Below the pieces are notes generated by a model. That model searched no databases. It saw only the letters and a program-made list of their open reading frames with translations, and had not been told where the DNA came from. A program made the position numbers and the translations under genes. A DNA stretch of 64,000 bases. It comes from CANKHA01 sp963731585. GTDB taxonomy: Bacteria; Pseudomonadota; Alphaproteobacteria; Rhizobiales; Xanthobacteraceae. The DNA lies in the NCBI GenBank assembly GCA_963731585.1, contig CAVSWC010000011.1, positions 62,001 to 126,000 on the forward strand, in the 5' to 3' direction. This document shows, piece after piece, positions 28,984 to 38,633 of this stretch. How positions within the stretch are numbered: position 1 is the stretch's first letter; each line of letters starts with the position of its first letter.

Positions 28984-30855
28984 ATGGGGCTTGGCCCTGA
29001 CGAAAAGTACCTGGAAGACTGCGGCTATTTGACGCCGACGGTTCCGGCGCCGTCGCTAGCGCTTCCCGGCCGCCTAAAGATCGCGTCGCGATTAATTCCG
29101 CCGCTGTCGTTCGGCTTGCTGGTGGCGTTGATCGCCGGCGGTCTCGTTTTCCTCGCTCACGCTCGCCTGGGGGACGACCACGAGAATGCGCACCATCGCA
29201 ACGCGCTGCGCAGCGGCATCGAACAATTCAGGGTGGCGCAGGACGCCGGCGTCGTCGATGCGCAAGTGTTGCGGTTCCTGCAGGACCTGTCCGGCGTCAA
29301 AAAGCTGCGGTGGGAGACCGAGCCCGACCCTCGCGGCCGCGAGGTCCAGTCGGTGCAGGATGCGAATGGGCGCATCATCGGGTGGCTCACTTGGGAATCC
29401 GAGCGTTCGACGACGGCGGCGGCCATGCGGTTCATGCCGTTATGGGCCATCATCGGCGCCGGGTTGCTGCTGCTTGCCGCGCTTGCGACGTGGTATGTGC
29501 GCGAACTCACCCGGGAACTGGAAGCGGCGAACGAGCGCACCCGCCGGATCGCAAGCGAGGATCCGATCACCGGTCTGCCCGAGGCAAGCGCCATTCTGGA
29601 AACGCTTGAGCAGATGCTGGCACGGCGTGAGCCCGATGAATTCGTTACCGTGTGTTATCTGGATCTCACCGGTTTCCGCGAACTAAGCGATGCTTTTGGA
29701 CGGCCGTGGAGCAACGATCTGGTGCGCGTCGCCGCCGACCGCATGCGTGAGCTGGATTGGCCGGACGCTGCGCTGGGCCGATTGGGCCGTCATCGCTTCA
29801 TGTTGATATTGCGCTCCAAGGATCCCGAAGCAGGCATGCGGATGGCGCGTGACGTGGACAAACTCGTCGCCAAGCCGATGACTGTGCAAGGCCAGATCGT
29901 GCATGTCAGGGCCAATATCGGCTTGACCCATGCGCCGCGCGACGGCGTGACCTCCGACGATCTGTTTCGCCATGCGACGCTCGCCATGCGCGCGGCCAAG
30001 CGCGCCGGGCGCGGCCATATCGTCGCGTTCGAGTCCACGATGGAGACCGATCTGCACGAACGGCGCTTCCTCGAACGCGAGCTCAAGCGCGCGCTTGATG
30101 AGGACGTGCTCGAAGTCCATTACCAGCCAATCGTCACGGCGGAAGACTCGCAGATCGTCGGCGTCGAGGCGTTGCTGCGCTGGTCGCATCCGACGCGCGG
30201 CAACATCCCTCCCATGGTTTTCGTCTCGGTGGCGGAACAAACCGGCATGATGAGCAGGCTCGGCGAATACGTGCTCTATCGCGCGCTCAACGATGCGAAG
30301 CGCTGGCCGAATCTCTATGTGGCGGTCAATCTTTCGCCGATCCAGCTGAAGGACCGCGCATTGTTTGCGCTCGTTTCCGCGATGTTGGAAGAAACCGGCA
30401 TTGAGGGATCGCGTCTGGTGCTGGAAATCACCGAGGGCATGCTGATCGACAACCCGGAAGAGAGCCGCAAGCGGCTGGAGGAAATCCGCGGGCTGGGGGT
30501 GCGTGTCGCGCTGGACGATTTCGGTTCCGGCTATTCCAGCCTCAGCTACTTGCAGCGTCTCCCCTTCGACAAGCTGAAGATCGACGGCAGCTTCGTCGCT
30601 CCCTTGGGTAAATCGGAAAACAGCGGCTTCATAATCCAGGCGATTGTGGCGCTGGGCCGCGCGCTCAATCTCAGCGTGCTGGTCGAGGGGGTGGAGACCG
30701 AGGAGCAGCGCGTACTGCTGCGGCTCGCGGGCTGCAACGAAATGCAGGGCTTCCTGTTCGCCCGGCCGGCGCCACGGCAAACCATCGACGCGCTGCTGTT
30801 GGAAGCGAAGCTGGAAGCCGCGCGGGGCCAAAAGAGCAAGGCGCAAGCCTCCTGA
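28984..30855 (+). CDS. membrane-bound GGDEF-EAL protein, probable c-di-GMP phosphodiesterase
   Basis: 623 residues. Two transmembrane helices (PPLSFGLLVALIAGGLVFLA and, near residue 155, LWAIIGAGLLLLAALATWYV) frame a short periplasmic sensor region. A GGDEF-type domain follows (EDPITGLPEASAI onward), but the signature loop reads LGRLGRHRFMLIL, so it cannot be an active diguanylate cyclase. The EAL domain keeps the catalytic set: VEALLRW, NLSPIQL, EITEGMLID, LDDFGSGYSSLSYL with KIDGSFV, and VEGVETEEQ. The expected activity is c-di-GMP hydrolysis, with the GGDEF part perhaps sensing GTP. The periplasmic ligand is unknown. Confidence 0.92.
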   Translation: MGLGPDEKYLEDCGYLTPTVPAPSLALPGRLKIASRLIPPLSFGLLVALIAGGLVFLAHARLGDDHENAHHRNALRSGIEQFRVAQDAGVVDAQVLRFLQDLSGVKKLRWETEPDPRGREVQSVQDANGRIIGWLTWESERSTTAAAMRFMPLWAIIGAGLLLLAALATWYVRELTRELEAANERTRRIASEDPITGLPEASAILETLEQMLARREPDEFVTVCYLDLTGFRELSDAFGRPWSNDLVRVAADRMRELDWPDAALGRLGRHRFMLILRSKDPEAGMRMARDVDKLVAKPMTVQGQIVHVRANIGLTHAPRDGVTSDDLFRHATLAMRAAKRAGRGHIVAFESTMETDLHERRFLERELKRALDEDVLEVHYQPIVTAEDSQIVGVEALLRWSHPTRGNIPPMVFVSVAEQTGMMSRLGEYVLYRALNDAKRWPNLYVAVNLSPIQLKDRALFALVSAMLEETGIEGSRLVLEITEGMLIDNPEESRKRLEEIRGLGVRVALDDFGSGYSSLSYLQRLPFDKLKIDGSFVAPLGKSENSGFIIQAIVALGRALNLSVLVEGVETEEQRVLLRLAGCNEMQGFLFARPAPRQTIDALLLEAKLEAARGQKSKAQAS

Positions 30856-31046
30856 TCCCGGATGGCTGCGAAACGGCCAGCTGTTCCACGACATGCGGCG
30901 CGGCAGGAGATCAGCCGCGCAACGTGGCCTCGGCACGGCTGGGCCTATGACCGACTAGGCCAGCGGCGCACGAGCGCTACCGTTAACCCGAAATTAACCA
31001 TGCGCCATCAAGATTCGGCCATTGAACCACAGCGAGGGATCGTCCC

Positions 31047-31346
31047 ATGCGGGTGCGGTTGAAGGCGGACGGGCGTCTGGTTGAGATCATGGCAGACGGC
31101 AGCGAGCGCGCCATTGCCGCCGGCGTTCGGTCGATGGCGCCAGCCGAAAGCCAGGCCGCTTATGCACGGCGCGTGCGCGCGGCCACCCGCCTGACGCAAG
31201 CGGATTTCGCCGCGCGGCTCGGCGTTCCGGTAGAGACGGTACGTAATTGGGAACAGGGCAAGCGCGCACCGCGTGGGCCGGCACGGGCGCTGCTCAAGCT
31301 GATCGAGCGCGCGCCTGATTTCGCCTTCGCCGCATTGGCCTATTGA
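31047..31346 (+). CDS. XRE-family HTH protein, HigA/NadS-like
   Basis: 99 residues. After a short basic N-terminus, the helix-turn-helix lies at about residues 46-85 (LTQADFAARLGVPVETVRNW). It is followed by EQGKRAPRGPARALLKLIE, the pattern of NadS/HigA2-type antitoxins. Such proteins normally pair with a RelE/HigB toxin encoded just upstream; the 190 bases before this gene hold no such frame. It is either an orphan antitoxin or a plain regulator. Confidence 0.82.
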   Translation: MRVRLKADGRLVEIMADGSERAIAAGVRSMAPAESQAAYARRVRAATRLTQADFAARLGVPVETVRNWEQGKRAPRGPARALLKLIERAPDFAFAALAY

Positions 31347-31444
31347 GATCATCGCAAAAGCCGCCGCGACACGCGGCGGCGGTCCGCGGGATTGGCAAGG
31401 GAGATCGGCCCAGGCATTCTGCACAAGCTGCCAAGGAAGCGATC

Positions 31445-32242
31445 ATGCCTGCCGTCACGGCGAAGGATGCGGCTATTCCGGCCATCGGTCTCGGGACCTG
31501 GGAGCTACGCGGCCGCGTCTGCGTCGACATCGTCGAGCAGGCGCTGCGGCTGGGCTATCGCCACATCGACACCGCGGAGATGTATGACAATGAACGTGAA
31601 GTCGGAGAGGGCCTGCGCGCATCCGGGCTGAAGCGCGACGATGTCTTCGTGACCACCAAAGTTTGGCCGACGCATTTTTCTCCACCGGAACTTGAGCGCG
31701 CAGCCAAAGACAGCCTGGGACGCCTGCGTGTGGCCTACGTCGACCTCCTGCTGCTGCATTGGCCGAGTCCGAAGATTCCGCTGTCCGAAACCATCGGCGC
31801 CTTATGCAAAGTCAAGCGCGCGGGCTTGGCGCGCCATATCGGGCTGTCGAATTTCACCGGCGAACTCCTGGAGGAGGCAGTGAAGCTGAGTACCGAGCCA
31901 CTGATCTGCAACCAGATCGAGATCCATCCCTTCCTCGATCAATCCGAGACTGTGGCAGCAAGCCGAGCGCATGGCATGACGGTGGTTGCCTATAGCCCGG
32001 TCGCCAAGGGTGCGGTCGGGAGGGATGCCGTACTCGCGCGTATTGGCAAGGCGCACGGCAAGACCGCGGCACAGGTGAGTCTGCGCTTTCTGCTGCAACA
32101 GGATTTCGTGGTGATCCCCCGCACCAGCAAAGTGGAGCGGCTATCGGAAAACTTCGCCATCTTCGATTTCGCATTATCGCCGCAGGAGATGGCAGAGATC
32201 CAAAAGCTCGCCCGGCTTACCGGCAGCGTACTGACGTCATGA
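31445..32242 (+). CDS. aldo/keto reductase
   Basis: 265 residues from MPAVTAKDAAIPAIGLGTWE at 31445. It is a cytoplasmic NADPH-dependent reductase of aldehydes and ketones (2,5-diketo-gluconate-reductase-like branch). The catalytic tetrad is visible: Asp in YRHIDTAEMYDN, the Tyr in the same motif, Lys in VTTKVW and His in LLLHWPSP. The NADPH-binding end VIPRTSKVERLSENFAIFDF is typical. It is on the same strand as the YdcF-type gene 20 bases downstream and may share a transcript with it. Confidence 0.92.
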   Translation: MPAVTAKDAAIPAIGLGTWELRGRVCVDIVEQALRLGYRHIDTAEMYDNEREVGEGLRASGLKRDDVFVTTKVWPTHFSPPELERAAKDSLGRLRVAYVDLLLLHWPSPKIPLSETIGALCKVKRAGLARHIGLSNFTGELLEEAVKLSTEPLICNQIEIHPFLDQSETVAASRAHGMTVVAYSPVAKGAVGRDAVLARIGKAHGKTAAQVSLRFLLQQDFVVIPRTSKVERLSENFAIFDFALSPQEMAEIQKLARLTGSVLTS

Positions 32243-32262
32243 TCGCTGAGACCTGAGGCGTC

Positions 32263-33060
32263 ATGTTCTTTCCACTCTCCAAGGTGCTCGGCTTCCTCGC
32301 GCTTCCCTCTAACCTGATGATGCTCGTCGGGCTGATCGGCGCGGCCCTGCTCTTGACGCGGCGCAAGCGCCTCGGGCAGGGGATGATGATCGCGAGCCTT
32401 CTCACGCTTGCCATCGCGGGCTGGTCGCCGCTCGGCAACTGGCTGATGGCGCCGCTGGAGGATCGTTTTCCGGCGGGGCGAGGCGCAGGCGCGCAGGACA
32501 GCGTCGTCGGCATTATCATTCTTGGCGGCGCGATTTCGCCGGAGGTGTCGGGCGCGCGCGGCAGCGTAGCGCTCAATGAAGCCGCCGAGCGCATGACCGT
32601 TGCTGCCGATCTCGCCCGGCGCTATCCGGCGGCCCGCATCGTGTTTTCCGGCGGCAGCGGACGACTGTTCGGCGGGCCGGCAGAGGCCGATTTTGTCCTG
32701 CCGCTGTTGGAGAGCTTCGGCATCGCGCGTGAACGCATCACGCTGGAAGGCCGCTCGCGCAACACCGCCGAGAATGCGCGGTTCACAAAAGAATTGGTGC
32801 AGCCGAAAGCCGGCGAACGCTGGCTGCTGGTCACCTCGGCTTATCACATGCCGCGCTCGATCGGGGTTTTCCGCAACGAGGGTTTTGCTGTCGATCCCTA
32901 TCCGGTCGATTGGCGCACCGCCGGGGCGGGGGATGCGATCAGGCCCTTTGCCGCCATGTCGGCTGGCCTCGCCCGCACCGACGCCGCGTTGCATGAATGG
33001 ATCGGGCTCATCGCTTATTGGCTGACGGGGCAGAGCGCGGCGCTGTTGCCCGCGCCGTGA
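32263..33060 (+). CDS. YdcF/ElyC-like DUF218 membrane protein
   Basis: 265 residues. Two N-terminal membrane helices (ALPSNLMMLVGLIGAALLLT and GMMIASLLTLAIAGWSPLG) precede a DUF218 domain. That domain carries IILGGAISPE, RIVFSGGSGRL, EGRSRNTAENARF and LLVTSAYHMPRS, the motifs of ElyC/SanA/YdcF proteins. ElyC affects envelope integrity and lipid-carrier metabolism in E. coli; this homologue is likely an inner-membrane protein with similar topology. The precise reaction is unknown. Confidence 0.88.
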   Translation: MFFPLSKVLGFLALPSNLMMLVGLIGAALLLTRRKRLGQGMMIASLLTLAIAGWSPLGNWLMAPLEDRFPAGRGAGAQDSVVGIIILGGAISPEVSGARGSVALNEAAERMTVAADLARRYPAARIVFSGGSGRLFGGPAEADFVLPLLESFGIARERITLEGRSRNTAENARFTKELVQPKAGERWLLVTSAYHMPRSIGVFRNEGFAVDPYPVDWRTAGAGDAIRPFAAMSAGLARTDAALHEWIGLIAYWLTGQSAALLPAP

Positions 33061-33073
33061 CGGGGGGAAAGAA

Positions 33074-33098
33074 AGACCTCGGGCAATGCCCGAGGTCT
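33074..33098. terminator. hairpin terminator between converging genes
   Basis: A perfect 11-bp stem (AGACCTCGGGC / GCCCGAGGTCT) with a 3-base loop. On the minus strand it is followed by a T-rich run, so it should end the protease transcript. On the plus strand the T run is weak. Confidence 0.7.
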
Positions 33099-33128
33099 GG
33101 TTGTGGTTGGTGTCGCTCCCTTGCGCCG

Positions 33129-33827
33129 TCAGCGAAACTGACTGATTGCGGTTTTGCCTTCCCTGATTGTCCGCGCGGCATCCGCTGCCTTGGGCCGGCC
33201 CTTTGCAATGCCGGTTGGTCTGCCGTCTTCCAGGACGGTGGGATTGCTGAACGAACTGAGCTGATTGCAATCGAAGGGATCGCCCTCATTCCCGCAACTG
33301 GCCTGGTATGCCATGATGTCGTAGAATGTTCCGGGATCGCTGATAAAACCAAAGTTGTGTTGGCTGTTTGGAAAGACAGTGGGATTGCCGTCGATCTCTT
33401 TCGTCGTCTCGCGGTCGTGCCGCAGTCCCATATTGTGTCCGACTTCGTGGGACACAGTGTGCATGCTGATACAAAAGGTGTCTTCGGCGACAGCCACGGC
33501 GAAGCCGAACGGATGATCAGCCTGCGTCACATTTTCGTTGAGCCACGCCAATCCACAAAAGCCCTGGAAACCTGTTTGCCTAAGGCGCATCAGAACGACG
33601 ACATCTGCTTTCACCGTATTGCGCTTGTTGCGGACCGCGTTGAACTTCCCCGCTTGATTGTTGGCCGTGCAACCAAACTCGGGCCGGTTGGTAAAACCGG
33701 ACACGTCACAAAGCGACTTCGCGATGCTATTACCGGCGGCGGTGTTATCGGGATAGGCGACCTTGGTAACCCCGCCAACGCGTACGATCTTGGCAGTCGT
33801 CTTGCTCTTGGTCAAAGCTTGGTTCAT
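33129..33827 (-). CDS. metzincin (M12-like) zinc metalloprotease, catalytic half downstream of an in-frame amber codon
   Basis: 232 residues from the first ATG after the stop. The zinc motif HEVGHNMGLRHD (three His and the metzincin Gly) and the Met-turn in FYDIMAYQAS are intact, as are paired Cys residues (SLCDVSGF, EFGCTANN, FQGFCGLAW). The sequence is in the same reading frame as the upstream pro-region at 33852-34532. Only TAG plus eight sense codons separate them, and those codons are themselves plausible protein. The two halves therefore look like one secreted protease of about 465 residues. If translated from this ATG alone, the product would lack a signal peptide. Confidence 0.82.
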   Translation of the reverse strand: MNQALTKSKTTAKIVRVGGVTKVAYPDNTAAGNSIAKSLCDVSGFTNRPEFGCTANNQAGKFNAVRNKRNTVKADVVVLMRLRQTGFQGFCGLAWLNENVTQADHPFGFAVAVAEDTFCISMHTVSHEVGHNMGLRHDRETTKEIDGNPTVFPNSQHNFGFISDPGTFYDIMAYQASCGNEGDPFDCNQLSSFSNPTVLEDGRPTGIAKGRPKAADAARTIREGKTAISQFR

Positions 33828-33851
33828 GAGGCTGACGGCTTGGGTTTCCAG

Positions 33852-34532
33852 CTAACTCATCTGGGTCGCGCCCAAGACCGCTTCCACATTGGCCGTGCGG
33901 ACGATGAGCATCGTGATGGAGGTGGTTACCGCTTTCGGTTCGGCCTCGGTTGTCGGCTCGGCGGCCGCCTTTGGGCGGAACTTCGGATCCACTATCATCT
34001 CCACATCGGGGAGAATCTTCGAGCCGTCAACCTCAGTGACGCGGTGAACGGCGCCCGAAACCGGGGTCACGGCATAGGTTTTCCCGCCGATTACAACGTG
34101 AGCCAAAACTTGCTTATCGAGGATCACCAGCGTGACGGAGGTGTCTTCATTTGAACCTTTGCCAAGCCAGACATAGCCGCCTTCATCCGGCGTCTCGATG
34201 TCAGTGCGTTGTGCCTGCACGGTGAAGCCAGGGAACAGTTCGATCGCAACCGTGCCGCTGAGCTTCTTTGCACGCTCGGCACGATTGGCGGCGCGATCAG
34301 CCCCGACCGGCACGATGCGCGCCAGTTCGGCCAGATTGAGGCGAACGAGGCGCTCACGCTTGGCGCCTTCAGCCTTGCCTGGGCCAGCCACCCGCAGATC
34401 AGCCTGGGTCGGATTGTCGAACAGTCCGGCCGCCGCGGCAATGCCGGGGGCGACGGCGAGCAATGCGCCAGCAATCACTGTGGAGCAGCACGCACGCGCA
34501 GCAACACGCTCGAAGCGACAAAAGGTATTCAT
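33852..34532 (-). CDS. signal peptide and pro-domain of the metzincin protease, ended by in-frame TAG
   Basis: 226 residues from MNTFCRFERVAARACC at 34532, which follows a G-rich ribosome-binding site; the frame is open further upstream without supporting content. A signal peptide ends near GIAAAAGL. The rest resembles the pro-region that precedes reprolysin-like domains (TVAIELFPGFTVQAQRTDI, GYVWLGKG, VLAHVVIGGKTYAVTPVSG). Near the C-terminus ITMLIVRTANVEAVLGATQM begins the catalytic domain strand, which then meets TAG at 33852-33854. The break is a single codon, not a frameshift, unlike the other broken genes here. Confidence 0.75.
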   Translation of the reverse strand: MNTFCRFERVAARACCSTVIAGALLAVAPGIAAAAGLFDNPTQADLRVAGPGKAEGAKRERLVRLNLAELARIVPVGADRAANRAERAKKLSGTVAIELFPGFTVQAQRTDIETPDEGGYVWLGKGSNEDTSVTLVILDKQVLAHVVIGGKTYAVTPVSGAVHRVTEVDGSKILPDVEMIVDPKFRPKAAAEPTTEAEPKAVTTSITMLIVRTANVEAVLGATQMS

Positions 34533-34845
34533 AGGTAATCCCCCCTGTGGCGACGTATAGATGCGATTGGACGTAATGTCAGAATACTCCAAAATTGCAC
34601 TGAGTAGCGATAAAATATAGCGTTGCAGACCTTGTTGGGCGGAATCGTGATTCCGCCAAGTGGTCAAATAAGTTGATGTTTTCACAAATCTTTCTTGAAT
34701 TAGGGGCAGTTGGGACGCTCCCCCCAAAGATTCGCCGACACGCCTGCGCTCCCGAGCGTGGCGAGCGTGTGGTCACCGCGGCAATGACGGCCGCCGCCGT
34801 GCTGCTGGTCTCTTTCTTCGAGCTATGACCGGCACGGCGTGACGG
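34533..34845. other. intergenic region upstream of the metalloprotease
   Basis: About 313 bases, visibly more AT-rich than the flanks near 34560-34700. It presumably holds the protease promoter. No frame with family content, RNA gene or clear hairpin is seen. Confidence 0.5.
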
Positions 34846-35529
34846 TCAATCCTTGGCAATGGCGCGCTGCGCTACCGAGTTGAATTGCCGCCGCCACATC
34901 ACCACGACGACTCCGCCCGTGGCGATGATGAACGGCAATGGCCCTACGAACCAGCCGAGATAACCGAGCGCGAAGAAGAAAGCGCGCTGTCCGCGGTTGA
35001 ATTGCCGGCCGGCATCGGCCAGCACCTGCGCGGCGGTTTGCACATGTTCCTGCGCTTCCGGCGTGTCCTGTTCCGATGCCGGCGGAGCGGCGCCCAGCAT
35101 GATCGCCACGTAATTGTACAGCCGGTAGGACCAAGCGAACTTGAAAAAAGCATAGGCCAGGATGGTGGCGAGCCCGAGCGTCTTGGCTTCCCATTGCAGG
35201 CGCGTCGGCACCACGCCGAAGGGCAGGGCGGCAACCAGTGAAATGATATCGCCGGTGGAATGAAACAGCGTAAGCGAGCCGCCGATCGCGAGCAGCGAGG
35301 TGGAAGCGAAGAAAGCGGTGCCATTCTGCAGCGAAGCCGACACCTGGCCGTCGATCATCCGCATTTCTCGGCGCAGCATCTGCTGCATCCAGCGTTCCCG
35401 GTAAACGTTCATGCGCCGGTTGAGCGCTCGCTGGCCGTACAGCGTATGATCGAGCGCAAGCGCATAGCCCGCCCAGGCGCCGGCGAACCAGAAAAAGGCA
35501 ACGTAATCCAGGGTGGAGAATCCGAGCAT
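34846..35529 (-). CDS. DUF599 family membrane protein
   Basis: 227 residues with about four membrane helices (LDYVAFFWFAGAWAGYALAL, SLTLFHSTGDIISLVAALPF, LGLATILAYAFFKFAWSYRL, FFFALGYLGWFVGPLPFIIA). The conserved MNVYRERWMQQMLRREMRMID segment and LYNYVAIMLGAAP are typical of DUF599. The family has no established function. It lies alone between the protease and the MFS gene. Confidence 0.85.
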   Translation of the reverse strand: MLGFSTLDYVAFFWFAGAWAGYALALDHTLYGQRALNRRMNVYRERWMQQMLRREMRMIDGQVSASLQNGTAFFASTSLLAIGGSLTLFHSTGDIISLVAALPFGVVPTRLQWEAKTLGLATILAYAFFKFAWSYRLYNYVAIMLGAAPPASEQDTPEAQEHVQTAAQVLADAGRQFNRGQRAFFFALGYLGWFVGPLPFIIATGGVVVVMWRRQFNSVAQRAIAKD

Positions 35530-35604
35530 CGACTCGTTTCTGTAAATTCCGCGTCATGCTGCATCGGCAGCCCACAGCGGGGCAATAGCCGAGTGGAGCC
35601 CCGA

Positions 35605-37025
35605 TCAGGTCACCCGGTCGTCGGGCGTCGCGCTGGAGCTCGACTTGCGATTGGCCATCTCGGCGCCGGCATCTTTGTCCAGGCCCAGGAAGATGAAGGC
35701 GGCGAAGGCGGAAATCGCGCCGACGAACAGGAAAGCGGGACGGAAATCGTCGGTCGTGAGTGCGGCGCGGTCGCTAAAGTGGAAGGTCAGCTCCACCGCC
35801 AGCGCACCAACCGCGACACCGAAAGATATCGAAACCTGCTGCAAAACGCTCACGAGGGACGTTGCCTTGCTCATGCGCTGCGGCGGCACGTCGGCATAGG
35901 CGAGAGTATTGATGGCGGTGAATTCCAAGGAGCGGAAAAACCCCCCCACCACCAGGATGATGAACATCACCGCGATCGGCGTGGTTTCGCCAAAGCTGGC
36001 GCAGGCCGCCAGCAACGCCCCGCTGATCACCGCGTTCGGCACCAGGATATTCTTGAAGCCGAAACCCTTGAGCAGCGGCGCGATGGCCGGTTTCATCAGC
36101 AGCGCGCCGAACGAGCCCGCGAAGGTGATCAGGCCGGACTGGAATGGATTCATCTTCAGCCCGAGCTGCAGCATCAGCGGCATCAGGAAGGGCCAGGCGC
36201 CGATGCCGAGCCGGAACAGGAAACCGCCGGTCACGCTGGCGCGGAATGTCGGGATCGACAAAAGCGATAGATCGAGCACCGGCGCCGGCGCGCGCTTCGC
36301 GTAGATCACATACAGCACCAGAAATACGGCGCCGAGCGCGGTCACCGCCGAGCACCGGAGCCAGCGGCAGCAGGTCGAGGCCGGCCACCGAGAGACCGAA
36401 CGCCACTCCGCCCATGCCGAGCCCGGCCAACGCCATGCCGATGAAATCGAAGCGCTCGCGGGTGTCGCCGCGAACGTCATCGATGTAAAGCGTCACCAGC
36501 ACGATGCCGATGATTCCGATCGGCAGGTTGATCAGAAAGATCCAGTGCCAGGAAGCATAGGTGGTGATGAAGCCGCCGATCGGCGGGCCGACCATCGGTC
36601 CGATCAGTGCCGGCATGGTCACCCAGGCCATGGCGCTGAGCAGCGCGCGGCGGTCGATGGTGCGAAGAAGGATGAGGCGGCCCACGGGTGTCATCATCGC
36701 CCCGCCGATGCCCTGCACCATGCGCGCGCCGACGAAATCGGCAAGCGAGTCCGCCATGGCGCAGGCGACGGAGCCGAGAACGAAGACCGCGATGGCGGCG
36801 CGGAAAACCGTCCGGGTGCCGAAACGGTCCGCCACCCAGCCGCTGGCCGGAATGAAAATCGCGAGCGAGAGAAGATAGGACGTAATCGCGAGCTTCAGCG
36901 CCAGCGGATTGGCGCCGATATCGGCCGCGATCGCCGGCAGCGCGGTGGCGATCACGGTCGAATCCATGTTCTCCATGAACAAGCGCGACCGCGACGATCA
37001 GCGAAACGAGGCGGTCACGGTTCAT
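35605..37025 (-). CDS. MFS transporter of the DHA2 (EmrB/QacA) type, two frameshifts
   Basis: About 472 residues after repair, with 14-helix DHA2 character. The start MNRDRLVSLIVAVAL at 37025 shares an ATGA overlap with the stop of the TPR gene. One base shift near 36987 leads to FMENMDSTVIATALPAIAAD (motif D1 of DHA2 pumps), VADRFGTRTVFRAAIAVF (motif A) and GPPIGGFITTYASWHWIFLI (motif C). A second shift near 36350 leads to VTALGAVFLVLYVIYAKRAP and runs to TPDDRVT. Exports drugs or other amphipathic compounds by proton antiport; no substrate is indicated. The shifts are probably sequence errors. Confidence 0.86.
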
Positions 37026-38633
37026 CGGCGCGGGCGCGCGCCAAGGCGGGTCAACCCGTCCGCCGGCTCCTTCAGGTTTGCCTCGAGCGCCAGCGCCCGG
37101 CGGAAATCGGCGATGGCCTTGTCGCGCTCGCCGAGCTTCTCGTAGATCAAGCCGCGCGTGCTGAAGGCCGGCGCCTTCTTGCCGTCGAGCTGGATCGACT
37201 TGTCGATGTCGGCAAGCGCCTCTTTGTCGCGGCCGGCGAAATGCAGCGCCGAGGCGCGGTTGAACAGCGGCAGCGCATTGTCGGGCGCCAGCTCCACCGC
37301 CTTGCTGTAATCGGCGATGGCCCGCTCATATTCCTTTTTCTCCAGAAAGGCGTTGCCGCGGTTGTTGAAGGCCTGGAAGTATTGCGGATCGAGCTTCACC
37401 GCCTGATCGTAATCCGCGATGGCTCGGTCGTGGTTGGCCTGTTCCGCAAAAGCATTGCCGCGGTTGTTGAAAGCTGCGGCGTTGTTGCGGTCGAGCCCGA
37501 TGCCGCGGTCGAAGTCGGCAATGGCTCGCTCGAGATCGCCGCGCCGGCGTAGCGCCATGGCGCGGTTATAGTAGGCTGCCGCGTATTTCGGATCCAGCCG
37601 GATCGCCTGATCATAGTCGGCCAGCGCGCGGCCGCGGTCGCCTTTTTCGTCATGCGCGTTGCCGCGGTTGTTGTAAGCCGTCGCGCGTTTGGGATCGAGC
37701 CGGATCACCTCGCTGAAGTCGGCAATGGCGCGCGCGTAATCGCCCTTGCGGTAGAGCAAAAGGCCGCGCTCTTCACGCGCCTGGAGGTGAGAGGGATCAT
37801 GGGTGACCGCCTGCTCGAAATCGGCGAGCGCGCGATCGGTCTCGCCCTGCCGCCGCAGCGCGATGCCGCGGTTGAAATAAGCCAGCGCGTCTTTCGCATC
37901 CCGCTTGATGGCCTCGGCATAGTCTTGCAGCGCGCGCTTGCTGTCGCCGCTGTCGTCATAGGCATTGCCGCGGTTGACGAAAGCCCGGGCGAAACTGGGG
38001 CTGAGCCGGATAGCCTGATCGAAGCTGGCAATGGCGCGGTCGTAATTTTTCTTCTCGTACCAGATCAAGCCACGGTTATTGTGGGCCGGCGCAAAATTCG
38101 GATCGAGCTGGATGGCCTTGTCGAAATCCGCCAGCGCGCGGTCCGCGGCGCCGCGATCGCGCCAGACGCTGCCGCGGTTGTTGTAACTTGCAGCGTCCTT
38201 CGGATTAGCCCGGATGGCACGGTCGAAATCGGCCAAGGCGCGCTCGCGGTCGCCTTTCTCGGCATAGGTCAGGCCGCGTCGGTTCAGCGCTTCGACATGC
38301 CCGTCGTCGAGCTTCAGCACCTGACCATAGTCGTCGATGGCGGCTTGCAGGTCGCGCTTTTCGCGCTGCGCGTCGCCGCGCGCCAGATAAAGGCCGATGA
38401 CTTCCTCCTTGCGCGTGCCGGATTTGCCAATGAGGGCCGAGCAGGCTGCAATCCGTTTATCAACGCTGACCGCGACTTCGCCGAGACAGTGCCGCTGTTC
38501 GGAAACCGGCTCGGAGGTTTTCTGCGCCTGTGCGGGCGGCGCCGTCATTGCGGACGCTAAGGACAGGACGGCCACTGCCAGGAGGACAAGCGGCCGGGCA
38601 GCTGGGCGGGGCGAGAGAATCGTCAAGGACAGC
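37022..38633 (-). CDS. secreted tetratricopeptide protein with 13 uninterrupted TPRs
   Basis: 536 residues from MLSLTILSPRPAARPLV at 38633, which gives a clean signal peptide ending near PPAQAQK; a longer frame to 38698 adds no signal features. The body from about residue 75 is a continuous run of 13 repeats of exactly 34 residues. Most carry the NNRG motif followed by a xRAIADFDxAIxLDP helix. Two Cys in the pre-repeat region (HCLGE, ACSALIG) may form a disulfide. TPR superhelices bind peptides; the export signal places this one in the periplasm. Its stop overlaps the MFS start, so the two are co-translated. Confidence 0.88.

Noticed and set aside
34579..34776. A 65-codon open frame upstream of the metalloprotease
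   Set aside because: No ribosome-binding site, no family content and unsuitable codon use; likely chance in the intergenic region.
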